Part shown: positions 49,207 through 56,933 of the stretch, piece after piece
Numbering within the stretch: position 1 is the stretch's first letter
Layout of the letters: each line of letters starts with the position of its first letter
Source: Gemmatimonadota bacterium
GTDB taxonomy: Bacteria; Gemmatimonadota; Gemmatimonadetes; Gemmatimonadales; Gemmatimonadaceae
Reading direction: 5' to 3'
Length of the DNA stretch: 64,000 nucleotides
NCBI GenBank assembly: GCA_023249305.1
Contig: JAHFCU010000008.1
Coordinates: forward strand, 1 to 64,000
Position numbers and translations under genes: made by a program
The notes under the pieces: generated by a model
Databases searched by the model: none
What the model saw: only the letters and a program-made list of their open reading frames with translations
What the model was told of the DNA's origin: nothing

Positions 49207-50210
49207 TGGACGGCAGACGACGGATGGGAGATGGGAGATCGGAGATGGCAGATCGCCGGGAGCTCAAACGAGGGCTCAGTGGCGTGGCTCTCGCGCTCGC
49301 CCTCAGCGCAATGCTCACCGCCTGCGCACGGAAGCCCGACGCGCCCCCCGTGCGTCCCATCGTCACCACCGAATTCGATGGCGACGCGGCGCTCAAGTAT
49401 GCGGCGGCGCAGGTGGCATTTGGACCGCGTGTGCCAGGATCCGGCGCGCACCGCAAGGCCGGCGACTGGATCGTCGCGCAGATGAAGGCGCGTGGCGCCA
49501 CGGTCGTGGAGCAGACGTGGATGCACACCGCGCAGAGCGCTCGGAAGCTCCCGCTGCGCAACATCCTCGCGCGTTTCAATCCGCAGGCACGAAACCGCGT
49601 GCTCTATCTCACGCACTGGGACACACGCCCGACCGCCGACATGGAACCTGATCCGGCCGACCAACTCCTGCCGATCGACGGAGCCAACGACGGCGCATCG
49701 GGCGTCGGGCTGTTCGTGGCGCTCGCGGACGCACTGCAGAAGAAGCCGTCGGCCTTCGGCGTGGACCTACTCTTCGTGGACGGCGAGGACTACGGCGAGT
49801 TCGGGCCGCCGTTGGTAGACGTGCTACTCGGCTCGACCTACTTCGCGTCGCACCTGCCGGAGTCTGGCTACAAGCCCGTCTTCGGCATCCTCTTCGATAT
49901 GATCGGCGACGCCGACCTGCGCATTCCACAGGAAATCAACTCGGTGCAAATGGCGCCGGACGTTGTACAGCGCGTCTGGTCGAAGGCGGAAGAAATGGGC
50001 CGCGGCTCGGTGTTCGTCACGCGGGCTGAGCAGCAGATCACGGACGATCACATCCCGCTGCTCAGCGTCGGGCTCAAGGTGATTGACGTGATTGACCTCG
50101 ACTACGGACCGGGAAACTCGTACCACCATTCCCGCCAGGACACGATGGACAAGATCTCGGCGGCGTCGCTGAAGATCGTCGGCGATGTGGCGCTGGCGTT
50201 GCTGCGGTAG
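49203..50210 (+). CDS. M28-fold glutaminyl-peptide cyclotransferase-like lipoprotein
   Basis: Lipobox LTAC; LYLTHWDTRP, GANDGASGVG, LFVDGEDYG, TDDHIPLLSVG (QC-type DDHIPFL motif); true start may be 49245. Confidence 0.85.
   Translation: MMDGRRRMGDGRSEMADRRELKRGLSGVALALALSAMLTACARKPDAPPVRPIVTTEFDGDAALKYAAAQVAFGPRVPGSGAHRKAGDWIVAQMKARGATVVEQTWMHTAQSARKLPLRNILARFNPQARNRVLYLTHWDTRPTADMEPDPADQLLPIDGANDGASGVGLFVALADALQKKPSAFGVDLLFVDGEDYGEFGPPLVDVLLGSTYFASHLPESGYKPVFGILFDMIGDADLRIPQEINSVQMAPDVVQRVWSKAEEMGRGSVFVTRAEQQITDDHIPLLSVGLKVIDVIDLDYGPGNSYHHSRQDTMDKISAASLKIVGDVALALLR
49206..49257. repeat. Heptamer array (family B-like), GGGAGAT units
   Basis: ATGGGAG ATGGGAG ATCGGAG ATGGCAG ATCG overlapping start region of the next gene. 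Confidence 0.7.
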
Positions 50211-50291
50211 GCAGCCGGGTTCTGCGTGCGAACGCCGCGGCGCGCAATGCCGCGGTGACGGGACGGCGAGGCGCGCACGTCAACATGCGGC

Positions 50292-50855
50292 ATGCCGACG
50301 CCAGCTGAACGACAGGCGCTCCTCTTCTTTGCCGCTGTTGCCGCGCTGGGGGTTGGCGTGAACGCGTGGCGCGCGGCGCGCGGCGGCGAACACGTGCTGG
50401 CCGGATCGCCCAGCGATCTCGCGGCGCAAATCGCCCGCGTCGACTCGGCCGTCGCGAGTTCTCCGAGCCGTGAGGCCGGCCGCGCCGCGCTTCGCAAGCG
50501 CAACTCCGACAAGGCGGCCAAGCGGCGAAAGCCGGCGGTTGCAGCGCCGCTGCCGGCTCCGACGCAACTTACCGTCTACCCTCTACCGTCTACCGTCAGC
50601 CGTATCGATCTCGACCTCGCCCCCGCCGCCGCGATCGAGTCGCTGCCGCGGATTGGCCCTGCGCTCGCGGCGCGCATTGTCGCCAACCGCGACTCGTTCG
50701 GCGCGTTCGGGTCGCTCGAAGGACTGCAGCGCGTGCGAGGCATAGGTCCCGCCCTCACGAAGGGGTTGCGCGAACGCGTTGCCTTTTCCGGGATTCCTCG
50801 CGAGGGCGTCCCGACCGCAAAGAGCAAGGCAAGCCGGCGCCCTGCGGCGCCTTGA
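50292..50855 (+). CDS. ComEA-like helix-hairpin-helix protein
   Basis: IDLDLAPAAAIESLPRIGPALAARIVANRDSFGAFGSLEGLQRVRGIGPAL. Confidence 0.88.
   Translation: MPTPAERQALLFFAAVAALGVGVNAWRAARGGEHVLAGSPSDLAAQIARVDSAVASSPSREAGRAALRKRNSDKAAKRRKPAVAAPLPAPTQLTVYPLPSTVSRIDLDLAPAAAIESLPRIGPALAARIVANRDSFGAFGSLEGLQRVRGIGPALTKGLRERVAFSGIPREGVPTAKSKASRRPAAP
50570..50606. repeat. Heptamer array (family B) inside coding sequence
   Basis: ACCGTCT ACCCTCT ACCGTCT ACCGTCA GCCGTAT encodes LTVYPLPSTVSRI linker. Confidence 0.7.
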
Positions 50856-50917
50856 CACCCCCCAGTCCGGGGACGACTTTCACTCATTAGAGGCAGGCCG
50901 AGTCCCCTCGGGACGCG

Positions 50918-50959
50918 GTCTCCTGTCGCCTGTCTCCCGTCTCCCATCTGCCTCTCGGC
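50918..50959. repeat. Heptamer array (family B-like) abutting pilB start
   Basis: GTCTCCT GTCGCCT GTCTCCC GTCTCCC ATCTGCC TCTCGGC directly before ATG 50961. Confidence 0.7.
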
Positions 50960-50960
50960 T

Positions 50961-52790
50961 ATGGCCACTCCCGCCTCATCCGGCTCTGAACGCCTCGGTG
51001 ATCTCCTCCTCAAGGAGGGGCTCATCACGAAGGAGCAATTGGAGAAGGCGCTTGCCGAGCAGAAGCAGAGCGGCACGCGCGTCGGCTACAACCTCGTCAA
51101 GCTCGGCTTCGTCCCCGAACTCGAGATCACGAAGGTACTGGCGAGGCAGCACAAGATGCCGGCCGTGGACCTCTCGAAGTTCGAGGTGGATCCGAAGATC
51201 GTGAAGCTCATCCCCGCCGACGTCGCGGTGAAGCACCTCGTGCTGCCGCTCAAGCGCGACGGGCGCACGCTCACCGTCGCGATGGCCGACCCCACGAACA
51301 TGGGGGTCGTGGACGACCTCAAGTTCATCACGCGGTACGACATCTTCCCCGTGATCGCGGGCGAGTTCACACTCAAGAACGCGATCGAGAAGAACTACGA
51401 GTCAAGCGACGTCCAGATGGGAGCGCTCCTCGAGGAAATCGAGGGGCTTGACGCCGAAGCCGACGTCGAGGTCGTGGAGGACCAGGACGACGACGCGGCC
51501 GCCGGGCAGGCGCAGCTCGTTGACGACGCGCCCGTCGTGAAGCTACTCAACGCCATTCTCACCGACGCGGTGAAGCGGGGCGCCTCGGACATCCATTTCG
51601 AGTGCTTCGAGCACGAGCTGCGCGTGCGCTACCGCATTGACGGCGCGCTCATGGAGATCATGAAGCCGCCCAAGAAGATGCAGGCGGCGCTCATCTCGCG
51701 CTTCAAGATCATGTCGGCGCTCAACATCGCCGAGCGGCGCGTCCCGCAGGACGGGCGCATCAAGCTGAAGATGGGCAAGAAGGTCATTGACTACCGCGTC
51801 TCGACCTTGCCCACGATCTTTGGCGAAAAGGTCGTGCTCCGCATTCTCGACAAGGGCAACCTGACGCTCGACCTCGAGAAGTTTGGCATCGAGCCGCGTG
51901 CCGAGCGCGAGCTGATGGAGGCGGTGAGCAACCCGTACGGCATGGTGTTGGTGACGGGCCCGACGGGCTCGGGCAAGACGACCACGCTGTACTCGGCGCT
52001 GTCGAAGGTGAACAGCATCGACACGAACATCATGACGGCCGAAGACCCGGTGGAGTACAACATCTTCGGCATCAACCAGGTGCTCGTGCGCAACGAGATC
52101 GGGATGACCTTCGCCGCGGCGCTGAAGGCGTTCCTTCGGCAGGACCCGAACATCATCATGGTGGGCGAGATCCGCGACCTCGAGACGGGCGGCATCGCCA
52201 TCAAGGCCGCGCTCACCGGCCACCTCGTGCTCTCGACGCTGCACACGAACTCGGCGCCGGAAACGGTGACGCGCCTGCTCGACATGGGGCTCGAGCCGTT
52301 CAACGTCAGCTCGGCGCTCAACCTGATCCTCGCGCAGCGCCTCGTCCGCCGCATCTGCGGGCAATGCAAAGAGAAGTACATGATCACCGATGAGGAGCTC
52401 TCGACCGCCAAGATCACGCGGAATACGACCTACCGCGAGCTGCGTTTCACTGAAGAGGCGCTGCGCGACGCCGTATCACGCGCGTCCAAGGAAGCGGCGC
52501 CGCTTGTCGCGAACGTCACCCTCGACACCAAGATCGCCGACGTGCCGCTCTGGAAGGGGAAAGGCTGTGACGCCTGCGGTGGCAACGGCCTCAAGGGGCG
52601 CCAGGGACTGTACGAAGTGATGTTCATGACGCCGCGCCTGCGGCGCCTCATCCTGCAGAACGTCGGTGCCGCCGAGATCAAGGAAGGGGGCATCGAGGAC
52701 GGCATGCTCACGCTCCGCATGGACGGCTGGCTGAAGGCCCTGAAGGGCGTGGTCCCGCTCGAACAAGTGCTCCGCGAAACGAGCGCCTGA
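50961..52790 (+). CDS. pilB: Type IV pilus assembly / GspE-family ATPase
   Basis: GPTGSGKTTTLYSAL, AEDPVEYN, GEIRDLETG; CGQCKEKY...CDACGG zinc motif. Confidence 0.95.
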   Translation: MATPASSGSERLGDLLLKEGLITKEQLEKALAEQKQSGTRVGYNLVKLGFVPELEITKVLARQHKMPAVDLSKFEVDPKIVKLIPADVAVKHLVLPLKRDGRTLTVAMADPTNMGVVDDLKFITRYDIFPVIAGEFTLKNAIEKNYESSDVQMGALLEEIEGLDAEADVEVVEDQDDDAAAGQAQLVDDAPVVKLLNAILTDAVKRGASDIHFECFEHELRVRYRIDGALMEIMKPPKKMQAALISRFKIMSALNIAERRVPQDGRIKLKMGKKVIDYRVSTLPTIFGEKVVLRILDKGNLTLDLEKFGIEPRAERELMEAVSNPYGMVLVTGPTGSGKTTTLYSALSKVNSIDTNIMTAEDPVEYNIFGINQVLVRNEIGMTFAAALKAFLRQDPNIIMVGEIRDLETGGIAIKAALTGHLVLSTLHTNSAPETVTRLLDMGLEPFNVSSALNLILAQRLVRRICGQCKEKYMITDEELSTAKITRNTTYRELRFTEEALRDAVSRASKEAAPLVANVTLDTKIADVPLWKGKGCDACGGNGLKGRQGLYEVMFMTPRLRRLILQNVGAAEIKEGGIEDGMLTLRMDGWLKALKGVVPLEQVLRETSA

Positions 52791-52833
52791 CGCACGGCGC
52801 GCGGCGCTCAAACCCAATGACCTGGATCCGTTC

Positions 52834-54024
52834 ATGACTGGTGCACCCCCCACCGCCGCGCCGAGCGCGGCGCCGCAGCAGCAGGGAGTCAACCTTCGCG
52901 TCCTCCTCGAAGAGATGATCGAGCGCGGCGCGTCCGACCTGCACATCACGGCCGGCGAGCGCGCCAAGATGCGCATTGACGGCGAGATCACGAACTCGCG
53001 CATCGAGTATGTGCTCAACCCCAAGGACACGCTGCAGCTCGCCTACTCGGTGCTCACCGAGAACCAGAAGAAGCGCTTCGAGATGGAGGACGAGCTCGAC
53101 TTCTCGTTCGGCATCCAGAATCTGGCGCGCTTCCGCGGCAACGTCTTCAAGCAGCGCGGCTGCGTCTCGATCGTGATGCGGCAGATCCCGTTCTCGATCA
53201 AGACGTTCGACGACCTCCACCTCCCGCCGGTCATCGCCCGTATGGCGGAGAAGCCGCGCGGCCTGGTGCTCGTCACGGGGCCGACGGGCTCGGGCAAGTC
53301 CACCACGCTCGCCGCGATGATCGACAAGATCAACCGTGAGCGGCACGGCCACATCATCACGGTGGAAGACCCGATCGAGTTCATCCACCGCCACCAGGGG
53401 TGCATCGTCAATCAGCGCGAGGTCGGCACCGACACCAAGTCGTTCCAGAACTCGCTCAAGTACGCCCTGCGCCAGGATCCCGACGTCATCCTCATCGGCG
53501 AAATGCGCGACCTCGAGACCATCGCGGCGGCGCTCACCATCGCCGAGACGGGCCACCTCGCGTTCGCCACGCTGCACACCAACTCGGCGGCCGAGGCGAT
53601 CAACCGCATCATCGACGTCTTTCCTAGCCACCAGCAGGCGCAGGTGCGTGCGCAGCTCTCGTTCGTGCTGGAGGGCATCATCACGCAGACGCTGCTACCC
53701 AAGAAGAGCGGCAAGGGGCGGGCGATGGCGGCCGAGATCCTCGTCGTCACGCCGGCCATTCGCGCGATGATCCGCGACGACAAGATCCACCAGATCTACT
53801 CGTCCATGCAGTCGGGCAAGAAGTTCGGCATGCAAACGATGAACGACGCGCTGTATCAACTGTACATGGCGCGCGACGTATCGGAGGAAGAGTGCATTCG
53901 GGTCTCGAGCGACCCGAACGAGTTCCTGCGCCTCATCGGCAAGAGCCCGGTCGAGGGCGACGCCGATCCGAAGGCGGCGTCAGGCAAGCCCGGGGCGTCG
54001 GCCGCCGGCGGGTTGCGCCGGTAA
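52834..54024 (+). CDS. pilT: Type IV pilus retraction ATPase
   Basis: GPTGSGKSTTLAAMID, GEMRDLETI, ATLHTNSAAEAINRIIDVFP. Confidence 0.96.
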   Translation: MTGAPPTAAPSAAPQQQGVNLRVLLEEMIERGASDLHITAGERAKMRIDGEITNSRIEYVLNPKDTLQLAYSVLTENQKKRFEMEDELDFSFGIQNLARFRGNVFKQRGCVSIVMRQIPFSIKTFDDLHLPPVIARMAEKPRGLVLVTGPTGSGKSTTLAAMIDKINRERHGHIITVEDPIEFIHRHQGCIVNQREVGTDTKSFQNSLKYALRQDPDVILIGEMRDLETIAAALTIAETGHLAFATLHTNSAAEAINRIIDVFPSHQQAQVRAQLSFVLEGIITQTLLPKKSGKGRAMAAEILVVTPAIRAMIRDDKIHQIYSSMQSGKKFGMQTMNDALYQLYMARDVSEEECIRVSSDPNEFLRLIGKSPVEGDADPKAASGKPGASAAGGLRR

Positions 54025-54081
54025 CGGCTCGGCCGTCCTTGAGTAGGGCCTTTTCTCTCTCGATCCGCTAACCGGTCGCCC

Positions 54082-55278
54082 ATGCCGTCCTTCCAGTATA
54101 CCGCACGCGATGCCAAGGGTGACCTGAAGACCGGCACCCTCGAAGCCGCGACCAAAGACGACGTGATGACGCAATTGCGCCAGAAGCGCATGAACGTCGT
54201 CAAGGTCGAGGAGCAGGCAAAGGCGAAGCAGAAGACAAGCGGCTCGATCGCGATGCGCGACATCGTGATCTTCACCCGCCAGTTCTCCACGATGATCAAC
54301 TCGGGCCTGCCGCTCGTGCAGGCGCTCGACATCCTCAGCAAGCAGACGGAGAACAAGGCGCTCTCGGCGGTGACGCGGCAGGTCGTGTTCGACGTCGAGT
54401 CCGGCCACACCGTCGCCGACGCGCTGGCCAAGCATCCGAAGGCGTTCAGCGACCTGTACGTGAACATGGTGGCCGCGGGAGAGGCCGGCGGCATTCTCGA
54501 CACCATTCTCATGCGCTTGGCGACGTTCATGGAAAAGAACGACGCCCTCGTGCGCAAGGTGAAGGGCGCGATGATCTACCCTGGCGTCATCATGAGCGTT
54601 GCGGTCATCGCCGTGGTGGTGCTGCTCATCTTCGTGATCCCCGTCTTCCAGGGGATGTTCGCGAGCGTCGGCCTCGCCCTGCCGCTCCCGACGCGCATCG
54701 TGATCGGGATGTCGAACATCCTCAAGGGCTACTGGTGGCTGATCGGCGGTGCCGGATTCGGCGCGTACACCGGCACCCAGCGGTATTACGCCACATCCAG
54801 CGGCCGGCTGGCGCTCGACAAGCTCATGCTGAAGATGCCCGTGCTCGGCGACGTCATCCGCAAGTCGGCGGTGTCGCGCTTCACGCGCACGCTTGGCACG
54901 CTGATCAGCTCGGGCGTGTCTATTCTCGACGGCCTCGAGATCACGGCCAAGACGGCGGGCAACCGCGTCATCCAGGACGCGATCATGCAGTCGCGGACGT
55001 CCATCGCCGGCGGCGACACCATCTCCGCGCCGCTCGCCAAGAGCAACGTCTTCCCGCCGATGGTGATCTCGATGATCGCGGTCGGCGAGCAGACCGGCGG
55101 CCTGGACGAAATGCTCAGCAAGATCGCCGACTTTTATGATGAAGAAGTGGACGCGGCGGTCGGTGCGCTGCTTGCGGCGATGGAACCAATCATGATTGTG
55201 TTCCTCGGCGTGGTCGTCGGCGGCATGGTCGTCGCCTGCTACCTCCCGATCTTCGACATGATCAATGCGGTGCAGTAA
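54082..55278 (+). CDS. pilC: Type IV pilus inner-membrane platform protein
   Basis: FTRQFSTMINSGLPLVQALDIL; VNMVAAGEAGGIL; MISMIAVGEQTGGLDEML. Confidence 0.95.
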   Translation: MPSFQYTARDAKGDLKTGTLEAATKDDVMTQLRQKRMNVVKVEEQAKAKQKTSGSIAMRDIVIFTRQFSTMINSGLPLVQALDILSKQTENKALSAVTRQVVFDVESGHTVADALAKHPKAFSDLYVNMVAAGEAGGILDTILMRLATFMEKNDALVRKVKGAMIYPGVIMSVAVIAVVVLLIFVIPVFQGMFASVGLALPLPTRIVIGMSNILKGYWWLIGGAGFGAYTGTQRYYATSSGRLALDKLMLKMPVLGDVIRKSAVSRFTRTLGTLISSGVSILDGLEITAKTAGNRVIQDAIMQSRTSIAGGDTISAPLAKSNVFPPMVISMIAVGEQTGGLDEMLSKIADFYDEEVDAAVGALLAAMEPIMIVFLGVVVGGMVVACYLPIFDMINAVQ

Positions 55279-55281
55279 CGG

Positions 55282-55348
55282 CGACTGAGGATATGGAATC
55301 CGGATTGCAATTCCGGATCGCGATTGTGGATGCCGATTGACGATCACA
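55282..55348. repeat. Single-arm word array (family C)
   Basis: GACTGAGGATATGGAATCCGGATTGCAATTCCGGATCGCGATTGTGGATGCCGATTGACGATC. Confidence 0.65.
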
Positions 55349-55350
55349 TG

Positions 55351-55386
55351 CGAAGGCCGCCCGCAAGGGCGGCCTTCGTGTTTCTA
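55351..55386 (+). terminator. Intrinsic terminator after pilC
   Basis: CGAAGGCCGCCC-gcaa-GGGCGGCCTTCG then GTGTTTCT. Confidence 0.9.
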
Positions 55387-55406
55387 GCGGCGCGCTTCGC
55401 GCCCCC

Positions 55407-56309
55407 CTACGCGCTTTTCCTAATGAACGTCCCCTGCCGCAGGTCGGTGATGGCTTGGTGCACTTCTTCCTTGGTGTTCATCACAATCGGCCCATACCAC
55501 GCCACCGGTTCCTCAAACGGCTGCCCCGACGCGAGCAGGAAGCGAATCCCCTCGTCGCCGGCCTGAACGACGATCTCGTCGCCGTTGCCGAAGACGACGA
55601 GCGAGCGGTTGCCCGTCGACTCGCGCACGATGCTGTCGTCGGCCTTCTCGGTCAGCACGCCAAACGGCTCGGAGGCGTCGCGGAATGTGCCGCTGCCGGC
55701 AAAGACGTACGCGAACGCGTTGCGCCGCGTGTCAATCTTGATGCGCTTCTTCTTGCCCGGCGGCACGGAGATGTCCACGTAGCTCGGGTCGGCCGCGATC
55801 CCCTCAACCGGGCCGCTCTTCCCCCAGAAGTCGCCGACGATCACGCGCGCCGCCGTGCCATCGTCATCAATGATCGAAGGAATGTCCTTGGCCTGGATGT
55901 CCTGATAGCGAGGCCTCGTCATCTTGAGATGCGCCGGCAGGTTGGCCCAGAGCTGGAACCCGTGCATGCGCCCAGCCGGATCACCCTGCGGCATCTCGTG
56001 GTGCATGATCCCCGAGCCGGCCGTCATCCACTGCACGTCGCCCGCGCCAAGCAGACCCTTGTTGCCGAGCGAATCGGCATGCTCCACCGTGCCGGCCAGC
56101 ACGTACGTGATGGTCTCGATGCCGCGATGCGGGTGCCACGGAAAGCCGGCTTGGTAATCCGTCGGCGTGTCGCCGCGAAAATCGTCGAACAACAGGAACG
56201 GATCAAACTCGGTGGTCTCGCCGAACCCGAAGGCGCGGTGCAGCCGGACGCCGGCCCCTTCCATAGTAGGGCGGGCGCTGATGATGCGATTGACGGGACG
56301 CAATGACAT
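55407..56309 (-). CDS. Pirin family protein
   Basis: FDPFLLFDDFRGDTPTDYQAGFPWHPHRGIETITYVLAGTVEHADSLGNKG. Confidence 0.96.
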   Translation of the reverse strand: MSLRPVNRIISARPTMEGAGVRLHRAFGFGETTEFDPFLLFDDFRGDTPTDYQAGFPWHPHRGIETITYVLAGTVEHADSLGNKGLLGAGDVQWMTAGSGIMHHEMPQGDPAGRMHGFQLWANLPAHLKMTRPRYQDIQAKDIPSIIDDDGTAARVIVGDFWGKSGPVEGIAADPSYVDISVPPGKKKRIKIDTRRNAFAYVFAGSGTFRDASEPFGVLTEKADDSIVRESTGNRSLVVFGNGDEIVVQAGDEGIRFLLASGQPFEEPVAWYGPIVMNTKEEVHQAITDLRQGTFIRKSA

Positions 56310-56351
56310 GGGGGGCTCCGTGGTGCGGTCGCGGGGCGGGACGCCACGCGA

Positions 56352-56369
56352 TATCTTAGTACTAAGATA
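56352..56369. promoter_or_regulatory. 18-bp perfect palindrome overlapping pirin -10
   Basis: TATCTTAGTACTAAGATA; minus strand TTGCGG-N16-TATCTT. Confidence 0.7.
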
Positions 56370-56478
56370 AAACGCTTTTGAAGATCCGCAAGGGCGGCTC
56401 AGCCGGACGTGGTGGCTCCTGCGTCCGCGCCCGCGCGCCGCGACCGGAAGGCGCTGCGGCCGCCCCAAACCCACTGAC

Positions 56479-56540
56479 CTACTACTGGCATAGTTGACAA
56501 ACGGGACGGGTTGCCATACCTTCTACTACGAACATAGTAG
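56479..56540 (+). promoter_or_regulatory. blaI promoter with two BlaI-type operators
   Basis: TTGACA (56494)-N17-TACCTT (56517); CTACTA-N6-TAGTTG (56479-56496) and CTACTA-N6-TAGTAG (56523-56540). Confidence 0.7.
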
Positions 56541-56552
56541 TCAGGAGGCACG

Positions 56553-56933
56553 ATGGACGAACTGACGCTGGGCGAGCGGGAACTCGATATCATGGCCGTG
56601 CTCTGGGAAACCGGCGCCGGAACCGTCGGCGAAGTGCGCGAGCGGCTCCCCGTGCCGCTGGCCTACACCACCGTCCTCACCATCCTCCGCAACCTCGAGG
56701 CGAAGGGCTACCTCAGCCACACGGTGGACGGCCGAGCCCATCGGTACCGGCCGCGTATCGCGCAGCGTGCGGCGCAACGCAGCGCCCTCAAACGGATGCT
56801 CTCGCGCTTCTTCTCAGGCTCGCCAGAATTGCTCCTCGCGCGTCTCGTCGCTGACGGTAACGTCGATGCGCAGGCGCTGCGCGAAATGGCCGAACGTGTG
56901 GCACGCGGCAAGCACAGCCGGAGGACGCGATGA
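56553..56933 (+). CDS. BlaI/MecI-family transcriptional repressor
   Basis: LTLGERELDIMAVLWETGAGTVGEVRERL; AYTTVLTILRNLEAKGYLSH. Confidence 0.95.
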   Translation: MDELTLGERELDIMAVLWETGAGTVGEVRERLPVPLAYTTVLTILRNLEAKGYLSHTVDGRAHRYRPRIAQRAAQRSALKRMLSRFFSGSPELLLARLVADGNVDAQALREMAERVARGKHSRRTR

